NCBI RefSeq assembly: GCF_000512585.2 | Contig: NC_089241.1 | Coordinates: 5,474,001 to 5,538,000, forward strand | Reading direction: 5' to 3' | Length of the DNA: 64,000 nucleotides | Origin: Kwoniella bestiolae CBS 10118 | Taxonomy: Eukaryota; Basidiomycota; Tremellomycetes; Tremellales; Cryptococcaceae | Shown: positions 1 to 11,309 of the stretch, piece by piece | How the letters are laid out: every line of letters begins with the position of its first letter | Numbering within the stretch: the first letter of the stretch is position 1 | Made by a program: the position numbers and the translations under genes | Notes under the pieces: generated by a model | What the model was told of the DNA's origin: nothing | Databases searched by the model: none | Seen by the model: only the letters and a program-made list of their open reading frames with translations

Positions 1-443
1 ATCTCATCTTTTGAGGGAATATACAATGTATTCAAAAAACATGCATTTGACCTTCTCATTCCTGGCATGCGGTGATTTCGTATCCACTCGTGCAATGTAC
101 ATATGCGAGTATCGTCGTAGCAAGCATCATATAGATAGATCCGGGTCATTCCAAGTGAAAGTTTGAGCTTGCTGTATGGTCTTGTCGGATAAATAGGGGC
201 TAGCATACTGTTGCCAAGCCAAAACATCCTCTCCACTTGACACGTCCACTCATAAGTCCACGTTAATTCCGTCAATCCTCCATCCACATTCTACCTTGTA
301 TCATAAGAAACAACCAACCTCCAACGTATAATCTCTCAAAGTTGGCTTGTAGACTGGAACGTCAAAACCCGCGTGCACGACAACTCTAGCCGTGCGACCA
401 TCCATATTCACTCTCGACCAAGAACAGCAACACAAGCAATGAT
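1..443. other. upstream region of the glutaminyl cyclase gene
   Basis: No convincing coding frame or RNA gene is seen here. It probably holds the 5' UTR and promoter of the gene starting at 444, plus the flank of whatever lies left of the window. Confidence 0.5.
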
Positions 444-2525
444 ATGATGTCTCGAATACGCATACCGTCCTCCCCTCCCTCTCTCCTCCTCCTCCTCTTC
501 GTGTTCGTCTCATGTCTCACCCTCATCACAGCACGTCAGACACGCGATGAAAGTTCATACCAGAAAAGGGATTTTCATACACTCTCCAACGAGGATATAA
601 CGAAGCTGGTGAATCTGGATCCACCGCAGTGGAATGGCGTGGATGAGGGACATCTGGGGAAGCTGTTAATTCCTAGAGCGTGTGAGTGAACTGCTCTCAA
701 TTCTCAGTTGAGCTCAAAAGTCAAGGGTGATGAAGCTGATATTAGGACTTGACTTGGGTATAGCTGGATCTCAGAATAAGTGAGTGCACGATGCAGAAGT
801 GACGGCAATTGTCGCTAACGTGGTTCATGAACCACAGTACACTCGTGCAGAATTATATTTCATCGGTATTTACGAATCTAGGATGGCACGAGGAGAAGGT
901 AAGTAGTATCGGTCTACATCTATTCACGTTTATTCTATCCTGAAGAAAATATACCAAATGGTCTCCTCCCTCACCATTCATACATTCATATCCACCTGTG
1001 CACAACAGAATCTTTCCGTCTATACTGTACGCTGATTCCCCTCCCCCCTTACAGACCCCTTTTCGAGGAACGACACCAATAGGAGATATAGATTTCCAAA
1101 ATCTCATATACACGTTCGACCCATCAGCGCCCAGGAAAATCATTATCGCAGCGCATTTCGATTCAAAGTGGTTTCCCGACTTCCCAGCTAATCAGGTGGG
1201 TAGTGATATTCCTCATATGGACCTTCCTCTTCCTGCCTTCAGAATACAAAAGCATTCAACAGCCATAACAACCAGCTCTCCTTCTTGATCTCTCCTACTC
1301 TTCATACCAATACACACATCACGCTGACTCCCCAAACACAGTTCATAGGAGCCACAGACTCAGCCGCACCGGTCTCTATGATCCTTGATCTTGCGGAATT
1401 CCTCACTCCCCTCCTCAATCAGCGGAAAGGACGGGTGGATAGTGGTCGGGGGATACTGAAGAGGGATTTCGACGAGGAGGAGGTAGCGGAAACGACGATT
1501 CAGTTTGTGTTGTTCGATGGGGAGGAGGCGTTCAGGGATTGGACGGCTACTGATAGTATCTATGGAGCTCGGTGAGTTTACCTATCGTGTTGGAACCCCT
1601 GCTTTGTCTGGCAGATGCGGTCGGTCGAGTCGATACTCGCAGGTTCGGGGTGGAACCTGACAAGCTAAGAGGTGTTGGAGGCCATGCTTCCAATGAGATA
1701 ATCAAGCTTCGGCGAATGTATTGGTCAAGAACGAGAGACATTGGGTTCATGCTGATTCTTCAACCCCTCATAGACACCTAGCAGAACTCTGGCAAAACAC
1801 CTTTCTCCCATCCTCTCATCCCCTGAACAAACGCAGATTATCCCCATCCCCCTCAGTGCTCAACACAATCGACCACCTAGTACTACTCGACTTACTAGGA
1901 AACAAGCACTCGATGATATACAGTTACTTTAGAGAAACAGACTGGTTGCATGCTAAGATGAAATCTGCGGATGAGAGATTACAGCACGAGGGTCTTGTTG
2001 AGGTGGAGAAGGGTGAGAAAGAGTGGTTTGGGGATATGAGGATGAGGGGTGGGATTGGGGATGATCATTTGCCTGTGAGCTTTTTCTATCTACGTGTCTT
2101 CTCGTCATCCGATGCGAAGCAACAAGTACGAGATCGTCGTATGCTGCTGGTTCGTCGGGATGAGAGTCTCCCTTGTTCTGACATTGTCTAATATACAGTT
2201 CCTACACCGCGGCGTGAGCATCTTCCACGTGATTTCAAATCCGTTCCCCAAAGTATGGCATACTCTAGCGGTGAGTGCACGATTGTGTTTCCCGTGGGAG
2301 ACAGTCTTTGATTTAACATGTCTTTATCGCTCGCAGGACGACGCATCGGCCCTCTCGTTGCCCGCCCTGCGCCGGTGGAATAGGATATTACGTGTTTTCT
2401 CATGTGAATATCTGGGGTTGGGTCCTCTTTCAGCCACGACTAGCAAATCACCAACGAAAAAAACGACTGATGAATTAGTGCGTATATGTTCTCGCTGTAT
2501 TGTACGTCGAGACCGGTATAGCTGA
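444..2525 (+). CDS. glutaminyl-peptide cyclotransferase (QPCT-like, M28 metallopeptidase fold), secretory
   Basis: Predicted to convert N-terminal glutamine of peptides to pyroglutamate in the secretory pathway. The N-terminus is a hydrophobic signal or anchor (SLLLLLFVFVSCLTLIT, about residues 13-29). Split over several short introns, the frames give the QPCT blocks in order: LVQNYISSVFTNLGWH near 845-895, DPSAPRKIIIAAHFDSKWF near 1118-1172, FIGATDSAAPVSMILDLAEF near 1342-1400 (zinc Asp in GATDS), IQFVLFDGEEAF near 1498-1533 (catalytic and zinc Glu pair), VLLDLLGNKHS near 1880-1915, and HRGVSIFHVISNPFPKVWHT near 2206-2265 (zinc His in WHT). All three zinc ligands and the catalytic Glu/Asp known from human QPCT are present, so it should be active. 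The two adjacent ATGs (444, 447) are equivalent. The C-terminus is uncertain: the last frame stops at 2525, but a GTGCGT donor near 2480 could extend it. Family call is firm. Confidence 0.88.
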
Positions 2526-3000
2526 TGAATGATGAGGGTAGTAGACGATAGACAATCATGAATTAGGAGATGTTGGATAGTGGATTCTCGGATGGGGTGG
2601 ATCTTGTATCATATCTTAGAGGATCAACGGCATGCACATGTTACCTCTTGCCAGGACCTACAAGACGATTGTTGAGTGATCGCAAGAGTATAATACTTTG
2701 CAATCAAATGAAGGATGGCCATCATCTACTATACAAGTATTGTCTGTTATGGTTACTCGCTTTGGTTTATCTCGGTCATCTCCTACGATTACAATAAATA
2801 CGTCATGTCATTCAAAAAGTCAATCGAAGCCATGTTTGTCGTTGTTCTCTTCCCTCCTTTGTGCACGAATCAGTCCACGCTCGCATCATTCTCTCAGTAT
2901 CGACCACTCCTCACTCCCCTCAAAGCATCCTTCCACACTTAGACTCTGAAGATCGTTCTCACTACAATCAATGATATAGCAGCTTCACTCAATACACACC
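2526..3000. other. intergenic region between the cyclase and PNG1 genes
   Basis: Tandem gene arrangement. It holds the presumed 3' UTR of the cyclase and the promoter of PNG1. Short open frames occur but show no family signature. A pyrimidine-rich stretch precedes the PNG1 ATG. Confidence 0.45.
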
Positions 3001-5777
3001 ATGTCCACCCAATTCCCACCCCTCAACCCCACCTACTCCCGTGATCTGACATTCCACCAACACCTCATCAACTACATCTCCACCTGTCTCTCTACAGGTA
3101 TATACACGAGGATACCCTCATTCTATTCACCTACACGCAGGGATATAACTCGGCTGATTGGCCTATGGGTTATACTGTATACCAACCATCGAGAGGAGAT
3201 TGAACGGAAGTTAAGGGGTGGGAGGAGGGTACCGGATGATTCACTGGAGAGTACTTTGGGGGGGTTGAAGGTACATAGTCTGAGCTTGGAAGAGGATGTA
3301 AGTTTCCCACACCCCTCACACAGGTCAATATGAACCCCCCAACTCGACTGTGTAATCCAGACGCAGCTGACAGTCCAAACGTACGGCAGCCCCACGTAAA
3401 TATAACGCCCTACGAACTCCGATCCCTCCTCCCAAATCTCACTTCCCAAACCTCCTCTCTCCTCTCCACCCCGCCATTCAAGCCCTTCGGCCAGATCGAC
3501 GCGGAAGTCCTAGCACTGGCTCAATGGTTCAAGCAAGACTACATGAGATGGATCGATCCCATCCCCTGCCCCAAATGTCATGGCCCGACCTCAGCTATAG
3601 GCAGCTCGGAGCCAAGCCCCGCAGAACGAGCCGACGGGGCTGGTAGAGTTGAGCTGCATAAGTGCGTTGATGGGGATTGTGGCGAGATAAGAAGGTTTTG
3701 TAGGTATGGGAGAATCAAGGCTTTGATTAGAACGAGAGAGGGGAGATGCGGGGAGTGGGCACAGTTGTTTTATTGTTTTTCGAGGGTTAGGGGAGTGGAA
3801 TGTAGATATGTCTGGAATAGGTGCGTTCTTCCCTTCTTCAAATATGGTCGGGATAATATACCTTCAGTTGGAATTCATCCCATCTCAATGCCCCTGGTAA
3901 AGTTTGAGCTGGACGAGCTGATACACTTGACCACAGCGAAGATCACGTATGGTGCGAGTATTGGTCTCCCACTTTACAGCATTGGGTACACGTCGATCCG
4001 TGGTGAGTTATTCTAATAACATGGTATGAACTCAGGTATTCATCCTTCAGAAAGGTTGATACGAACGCAAGCTCGTACTTGGACAGATTTAAAAGGGCGA
4101 CTTCAGCTGATCATGCCTTATATGCACACTGGTTCTAGCGAAGCTGCTATCAACAAACCGCTGCTATACGCCAGAGGGTGGGGGAAGAAACAGGCTTTTT
4201 GCTTGTATGTTCATCATATCCATTGGACTACCATCTCATTGTCTGTTCATCTTACTTATACCTATTTGTGATCTCATATAGAGCATTCGGACCGTACGGC
4301 GCAGAAGATGTCACCCGAGCATATGTGGACGACTGGGAGGAATGTAAAAACCGAAGAAGAGCGAAAGGATGGAAAGAGCTGGATCTGAGGAGGGTGGGTA
4401 TCTCTTTCTGTCCTATCAACTTATATCCATGAAATCAAGATCATGTCTGATATCCATAAAATATCAGGCCCTATACGCACATACAGTCTCCCTCCGTCTT
4501 CGTCTCCCCCACTCCGAGCGAACAAGACTGGAAGCGATGGATACTCTCCAATCGCTCTGGATGGCTGATGAGGCAGGTCGACTGGCCGAGAGCGAAAAGA
4601 TGGATCTGGGAGGTAGGATCAGTGGACCGGAGGACTGGCGAGCTATGCGGGATGAGTTGGGGCTGGGTGGGGGGAAAGTGGAGTTGCCTAGATACTCGAG
4701 TAAGTGCTATGTTCACCTTCAGGCTGGACATACATTTCGAGGATGAAACGATATAGAGCTAATGTCGGAATGATGACAGCCGTCCAATCCCTATCGATAT
4801 CGAATGACCAACTCCTCAAATTCGGCAATGCACGAGTTCAGTCCTCAAGTATCCTCCTCACCGACGGACCATCCCAAACTTCAGCTATATTCCACCCGAA
4901 TCCTATCCCGCTACGATCAAACTTCAGATCAAAGGTCAAATTCAGGCTGACTTCCGATAGGAGTGGGGAGGCCGATGGGATAGCTCTAATCTTTTTGAGG
5001 GAGCCACCGGATACAGTGGGATTACGAGGGTATGGGATGGGGTATGATGGGTTGGGCGGAGAGGGGGATTTTGCTATTGAGGGTAAGTATATGTTTCTGC
5101 TACGAAGATCTGCCTTCTTGTTTCCCCCGATGCTGATCACTACTATCGCATTCACCTCACTCATCTTAATGATGTATGAACCCCATTGACCTTGTCTCCA
5201 ATCTCATGATCGTGACATAGTCGACACATACCGTACGCAAGACCATGCCTCAGACCCACCAACACCCCACATATCCCTCCATTCACCCCCCAAAGCTCAT
5301 CATAGGTATTCTCTGGAATGCACAAAACCAGGTAGTATACCGTTCTTATCTGATGGGAGGGAGTATGAGCTGGAAGTTATCTTCCGGTCTTCTTCGTCCT
5401 CTACTCCAGACAGTAAAGTGACGCGTAGGGTTAGAGGGTATTTACATACTCCCGATGGAGAGGTGTTGCAGGTTATTGATGTGGATCTACTTGCGCAGTC
5501 TCAAGAAGCAAGAGGAGACGGGGGAGAGGAGGGATGGTATCTTGGTATTTCCGGGGCATGTGGGGGGTTATGGCAGAGGGTGAGTCTTTCTCCTGAGATG
5601 GGGAAATATGGGAATTTGAGAATGAGTTTGGGCTGATTTGATTGTATCGTATGATGGTAGCAAGAGATCCTGGTTTGGAAGATTGAATTGATCGAGTTTG
5701 TCAGCCAGGAGGCAGTAGAGTCGGATGGGAAGGAGGATAGGAAAGAGGAGGTGAATTTGGAGAAAGATCAAGTTTGA
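3001..5777 (+). CDS. PNG1: peptide:N-glycanase (Png1-like transglutaminase fold) with C-terminal L-type-lectin-like domain
   Basis: Cytosolic PNGases remove N-glycans from misfolded glycoproteins exported from the ER. The core is clear. A CPKC pair near 3567 and KCVDGDC near 3660 form the zinc site. RCGEWAQLF near 3744-3770 carries the catalytic Cys. EDHVWCEYW near 3940 (His) and HWVHVDPC near 3978-4001 (Asp) complete the triad. NKPLLYARGWGKK near 4150 is the typical following block. Introns interrupt these motifs, for example 4002 to about 4139. After about 4770 the protein continues into a region with the signature of legume/L-type lectin folds: DGIALIFLREP near 4975, GDFAIE near 5067 continued after an intron by VDTYRTQDHA near 5221, then PHISLHSPP near 5266. 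It ends with a charged tail and a TGA at 5775. The core is standard for the family; the lectin-like C-terminus is not the PUB/PAW layout of animal enzymes. Sugar binding by this domain is inferred. The second exon boundary (3271-3390) is uncertain. Confidence 0.88.
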
Positions 5778-5981
5778 GATCCTTGTTGAACCTGAATAGA
5801 CACACATTGCATTGTATCGTATCGTAGAAGTTGGACAATCCCCTGATACTTATCCTATTGTTGTATATACTGCGTCACACCATACCATACATGACGTGCA
5901 ATGTAAGATACATCACCTGCCACTCGTCAATCCGCCCGAACACTGACATATTTCCCAAATATACTCAATCCCACAGACAGC

Positions 5982-7641
5982 CTATGAATGCCCAAAGATA
6001 GCCTTCGGTTCATAACCCCCATCTATCCTGTCCACCTCCTCCTTCGTCAATTCCACTTGCAATCCCTTAAGCAGATCATCCAATTTCTCAATACTGGTCG
6101 TACCGATAATTGGAGCGGATACGAACTCCTTGCTCAATGACCAGGCTAACGCCACTTGGGCCATCGAGATATCACGTTCTTTGGCGATTTGCTCGATTGT
6201 TGATATGATGCGTTCGTCTGCGGTGGTGGCTTGGCCGTACATTTTGAGGGTGGATGAGCGCTCGGTGGATGATTCGGAGGTGAGGGGGCGGCAGAGTTTC
6301 TGCGGATCATGGACTGTTAGCATGAGTTGTCAGATGAATGTTTGGGGATATTCTTTGGGTGATGAGTGATGCGGATGTCTCGGCGGTATGGTGACTATAA
6401 TCATTCGGGAAGTCGATGATAGATGTGTCTCTTTCATGAAGGTGGAATGACTTACCCCGCCACCTAAGGGTGACCATGGTATAGAGCCTACGCCAAAATG
6501 CTGTAGTGTAGGCATCATCTCTCTTTCTTCCTGTTACCACATAACGTTGAGATCAGCATGTTCCTTCTGATCAACGACTGAAAGCAGTGGAAGGTGAAAA
6601 ACGGACAGAACGATCGTGTGGAGGGATTATATGAACTTACCTCCCTGTATATGGCATTATGATAATTCTGCATCGATATGAACGGAGTGAGTTTGTTCTG
6701 GATGGCATATTCTGGTAAGACAACCAGAAGAGGTTAGCTGTACGTAGTAATGGGTATTGTGTCAACTCACGCTGCATGAGTTGGAATTGCCAGGCGTAAC
6801 AGCTGCTCATCCCTAGGTATCTCACATGACCCGCTTGGACTATATCGTGCAGTGCTTGCATGGTTTCTTCGATCTGCCCAACAATGGATTGGATCAGTTG
6901 TACTCATTTTCAAATTTTGAGGGGCAATGGAATAGCTTACGGGTGTATCATAGTCGAATCGATGGCACTGTATCATATCGGCGAGTTATCATCTATCCTC
7001 CATGTTTTGAGCGAACCGAGCACAGGGTCAGCTTACCTGGAAAACATCTACATAATCCGTTCCCAGCCTCTCCAATGATCCTTTAATAGCAGCGAAGATC
7101 CTCTACACCATCACATCTCATCAGCAAGTGAATTTACCTCCAACACCGTGGGCAAGTGAAGAGAAGAAAACACACCTTTCTACTGAGTCTACTATTATTA
7201 ACATACCCAGCAGGACCATAACTCTTCTCATCCCCCCATGCCATATAAGTCTTCGTCATGATCACAACACTCTCTCGAGGGATATTATATGTCTTGAGGA
7301 ATTTACCGAGGATCCTCTCAGAGTTACCTTGAGAATAAGTATCGGCGGTATCGAAGGTCTATGAGGTGCATCCAAGATCAGTTAAATCCCCTTCCCACTG
7401 GGTAGAAGCGGGACCCACATTGATACCTCGATCATAAGCGTGTTTCAGATGTTTCAACGCTTCTTCTTCTTCTAGTACCCACGTCCAATTGTCTGCAGGA
7501 CGCTTGACACCGTAGGACATACATCCCAGAATGATCTTGGAGACCTGCACCGAGACACAAGTCAACAAACTAGTCACGTCTTGTGGTCTGAAACGGGATG
7601 CCCACCTTGAGTCCACTCTTGCCTAGTCTGACGTATTGCAT
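5982..7641 (-). CDS. aldo/keto reductase (NADPH-dependent oxidoreductase, AKR superfamily)
   Basis: The product starts MQYVRLGKSGLKVSKIILG (ATG at 7641, first intron immediately after GLK), the usual N-terminus of AKRs that reduce aldehydes or ketones with NADPH. Further exons give YSQGNSERILGKFL near 7280-7325 (catalytic-Tyr region), AGHVRYLGMSSCYAWQFQLM near 6770-6835, and the C-terminal cofactor block MAQVALAWSLSKEFVSAPII near 6110-6165, followed by GTTSIEKLDDLL. The stop is at 5982. At least seven short introns are present. The overall similarity is to the versiconal/norsolorinic-acid-reductase-like or YakC-like fungal AKR group. The substrate cannot be told from sequence, and no biosynthetic cluster partners lie next to it. 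It is convergent with PNG1 (about 200 bp apart) and divergent from the SERP1 gene. Confidence 0.88.
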
Positions 7642-8163
7642 CTTATTCTCTATCTCTGAGGACATCGCTCGTTGTCTTGACCGAGATGATAATCAGAGGA
7701 TGAAAAGGTGTACTCGAGTACCCTCACAGATAGCTCTCCGTACTCGTATTTATACGTGTACTTTCAACTCGTCATCGATTCGGATGATTATCGTTATCTG
7801 ACTAATCTACCATCGGAAAAACGTAATCATGATTACAAAGTCACAAAGGGTCCCACGTGCATCTGCTTCCGCTGCTTTCACGCGCTGGATATCTTGAGCT
7901 TGCTCTTTCGCCTCGCTGGAGGTCAATCAATCAAACATCAAAGTCGAACATTACAAAGTCAAGTTTCCTCTCATTTGTCATATACCCAAAATCAAGATCA
8001 TACCTACCATCATCAGAACCGCAGCTGCCCACCAGCCTCGCTCCGGAATACTTGATTCGATTCGATCCGATACATCCACGCCCTCAACCACGATTGAGTT
8101 GAGCGACTCAACCCCTCCCTCCTCTATCCGCTTCACATTTCTCACTTATCCTAGTGATACACA
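7642..8163. other. divergent intergenic region between AKR and SERP1 genes
   Basis: A shared promoter region of about 520 bp. Open frames here are not conserved-looking. A pyrimidine-rich stretch (near 8110-8135) lies just upstream of the SERP1 ATG. No RNA gene recognised. Confidence 0.4.
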
Positions 8164-8614
8164 ATGGTAAGTCACTATATTCGCTGCTGTCTTGTCGCAA
8201 CGCAAGCTGACCTTATGTTTGCTTTTCTGTACATTCCCATGTTGTTCACCTTCACTCACTGGATGCACAGCCCACCAACGCAGATATCCGACGTAAAAAT
8301 GCGAATTTCGCTGCCCGAGCTCAAGCAGGGAAGAAGACCGTCAGACCACCTAGATCAGCTACTAAGCGAAGTGTGGGGACCTGGGTGCTGATAGCTATGG
8401 GATTCTTGCTTGTGGGAGGTAGTGAGTGATGATTTGTTTGCCATTCTACGTATTCTGGATCGGTCCGGTTCATGGACAATGGACAGACATCGCCGAATCG
8501 GGGACGGCTTGTATGGGATCAATCGACAGATGATGGATGCTGACATCTCCCCTTGTATCCTTCCCAATAGCCGTAGTAGAATTGATTAGACTGATAGTAT
8601 TCGGTTCGTTCTGA
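8164..8614 (+). CDS. YSY6: SERP1/RAMP4-family stress-associated ER membrane protein (Ysy6-like)
   Basis: A 64-residue tail-anchored protein read from three exons: 8164-8166 (ATG only), 8271-8418 and 8571-8614. It starts MPTNADIRRKNANFAARAQ, the conserved RAMP4 start (PTxxDIRRxNxxFAxx). A basic linker follows, and then a single C-terminal membrane span, TWVLIAMGFLLVGG continuing through the junction as AVVELIRLIVFGSF before TGA. The length matches the family (about 65 residues). RAMP4 associates with the Sec61 translocon and protects nascent membrane proteins under stress. Both junctions keep the frame: G at 8418 joins CC at 8571 to make Ala. A further GTATGT...CAG intron at 8631-8700 lies in the 3' UTR, 17 nt after the stop. 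Short-ORF annotation would miss this gene because no exon is long. Confidence 0.88.
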
Positions 8615-10106
8615 TGACTCAGTACAAAGGGTATGTCAAATCACATCTCTCTATAATACCACATAGACGATTTACTGATACTTTCATCCACTGAATGCAG
8701 GTTGGATATAAGAGGGGAAATGGGTTGGTAGAATAGACTTTCGATTTTTGTCTTTTAATGTGATTTAACGATATATGCGACTACATGATACGATCTCTTA
8801 ATTCACATCGATTTACGCTCATTTAGATTTGGATATGAGTTTGGAATAACCTGCCCCGAATAAGGTGATGAGATAATCGGTCGCAGCTCGTGACCTCTTG
8901 AAGGTTCCCCTCATCTCCGTTGGTGGAGAGTTGAAGTCGTGCTAATTGGTTAACGCCTCATAGACGTGCTTCGCGTATGGCTTTTGGTTTTATGCTGATA
9001 CTGAATAGTCACTTAAATACGAGCGCTCATATCTTGATGAATCCCAAAGTTGAACATCGACTTGGTCTTCAACTGAATTGGTATTGGTATTGGTATTCGA
9101 CTGTCATACTTTCCGCGGGACATGGGCTGTTGATCTGTCTTATCAAGTCTCTGGTGAAGTGGTCATCCGTTCACCTCACATACTTCCAGATGTAACAAGA
9201 TGACTGATCGAGGAGTAACTTCTGATTACGGAAAATTGAACAAGGATGTCGGCAGCGGAGAGTCGAATCGGAACTTACAGGAAGCAGATGTCTCGACTCA
9301 TCAATTTATTGCATGGTATCACGTCACGTCACCTCGGGTAGAGATCAATGACCCAAGCTAGAGGAGTAATTACTGGCGCATATAATCTAAGCTGGATTGA
9401 ACAACAAGACTGGTTCTTGTACCTCTGCTCAGACGTCTGAGCACAGGTTGATCTAGACGTACTTTTCAAACACTGATAGATGCAAACTGCCCATCGCTAT
9501 TACGAAATCGGCAAATCTCGGATTGACAGGCATATGGTCAATTTCATCGTATGTATAGAGATGTATCACCGTACTCCGGTCCGGCCACATGGTTCTGCGT
9601 TCTTAAGAGTTCTTATTCTTGAAGTGGCCTATGCATCGAGACTACAAGAAACCACAAAAGCAAAAGATGCGGCCGGGGTACGCCACAAGGTTCCCGTAAT
9701 TCGGTTCCGTCTCTACCGGAAGAACATACCATATCCCAAGGAAACAAACAAACAAACAACCCAAAACCAAAATCCTGAAAAAAGGTACCGAGTGTACCAG
9801 GTAAGACGGATGATCTTCGTTTTTGTTGCATATGTTTGTCACCCTTTCTTTTGACTGTATAATCCATCTTTCAACTACAGTACTGCATCCATACGAAGAA
9901 GAAGACCCTTTAACGAGGGTCGTACCCATGGACCTACTGCATGGCACTCACCACTCGGATCTTCTTCCTGTTCATGTCCCACTCTGTTCGGTACATGGTT
10001 ATTGTTCTCTAGCCCAATGCAAGTATATATATATGTAGATCCAACTCCCAAATTGCACATGTATCTTGATCTCCTTCCTCTTCCATCGTCAATACAAGTA
10101 ACTAAC
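8615..10106. other. long intergenic region upstream of the CPL1-like gene
   Basis: It begins with the SERP1 3' UTR (possible intron 8631-8700). A small TGGTAT repeat lies near 9080-9099. The rest shows only short, unpatterned frames on both strands. Near 10070-10092 a CT-rich stretch precedes the CPL1-like ATG, typical of a fungal leader. No tRNA, snRNA or transposon recognised. The length (about 1.5 kb) suggests a regulated promoter for the secreted protein downstream. Confidence 0.4.
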
Positions 10107-11309
10107 ATGTTCGCACGAGCAGATCTCACCTTGCTCAGTCTCATATCCCTCTTGGGAGTGGTGAAAGCAGCATCCTTCATAGGTTGTGTGGACCCATACC
10201 GTCTTCGGGATTATCCAGTAGTCCTTGCGTCGGATAATGAAGCGGGAGTTATCGATCAATCTTCTTGTCTGGTATGTCCCTCTGTCCCTTCTCTTATTGA
10301 TCCTTGCTTGCCCATGTAGCTGATCGTGTTGGACTAGACATACTGCAAGACTGAGAATTATCGGACGGGGGCATACGATACCGTCACAGATGTATGTTAC
10401 TGTACGAGCGACATACCCCCCTTCTCGCCATATTATCTAGACAGCAGTGCGGATTCAGCTGGTAATTGCGTAGCGGGCTCGGGTGATGTCCAAGTATGTA
10501 TTTCTCCTGTCCACTCTTCCCCCACTTGAACACACCCGTACTAATCTCTGGCTTGCTAGGTATTCGATCTGCAAACCCCCTTCCAATTCTTAGGATGCTA
10601 CGACAATGACCCCGACGATGCTGTGTATATAGATTACATAGACTTCGAGTCATGCTTCGATAGATGTTCAGCATCAGGGAGCAACTACAACTATGCCTTC
10701 CCGCAGACCTTCACCGTGGGATCCGGTCGAAACTCCATTTGTCGATGTGGATCGTCACCCGCTTTGGACAGTACGGCGTGCGGGGTGAATGCCAGGTTCT
10801 TATACACGCAGAATTTGGTGGTGCCCAGTGGGATACCCGGTAGGAAGAGGGCGTTGGAGAGGTTGGATAGAGCTAGGAGATTAGCGAGGGATCAACCTTT
10901 CTGTCCGGTTGGGATGACACCATGTAGAGTCGAGGGGGATTCTTATGAATGTGTGGATCTGAATTCGGAACTTGGTGAGTGGTTTCCCATCCAGACGTGC
11001 GGTATATGGATATAGATCCTGATTGATGACAGTGAGCTGATGTGATCCTTATGTTCAGAATCATGCGGTGGATGTATGAATGGTATTTACGGGTCTGATA
11101 ACACCACTAGAGCTGGATTAGAGTGAGTGTTTCCTTGTTTCTTTTTCATTCAAGGAAGATAGAGGCCTAACGCGTGGGGTGATAATGTCAGTTGCTCGAC
11201 TTTGCCTGGCGCTGCTTTCGGTGCGACTACCTGTTACAGGGGATCATGTCAAGCTTGGGCGTGCGAGGAGGGATATGCGTTGGAGGATGGAGTGTGCGTG
11301 AGAGTTTAA
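10107..11309 (+). CDS. secreted cysteine-rich protein with WSC-like and CPL1-like domains
   Basis: The product starts MFARADLTLLSLISLLGVVK followed by AAS, a good signal peptide (about 1-22). Next comes a cysteine-rich WSC-like stretch: FIGCVDPYRLRD near 10179, then FLGCYDNDPDDA near 10588 and FESCFDRCSASGSNYNYAF near 10642-10700, with SICRCGSSPALDSTACG near 10737. The C-terminus is the CPL1-like domain: FCPVGMTPCRVEG near 10900, SYECVDLNSELESCGGCM spanning the intron near 10975-11058, GLDCSTLPGAAFGATTCYRG near 11113-11240 (split by an intron) and SCQAWACEEGYALEDGVC ending just before TAA at 11307. The many paired Cys imply an oxidised extracellular fold. C. neoformans CPL1, the named member of the family, is a secreted factor tied to capsule and host interaction; whether this relative acts similarly is not shown by sequence. 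No GPI signal is seen. Several short introns. Confidence 0.82.

Noticed and set aside
9480..9854. 124-codon open frame upstream of the CPL1-like gene
   Set aside because: No signature, no sensible splice partners, unusual composition, and overlapping open frames on the other strand. Treated as intergenic.
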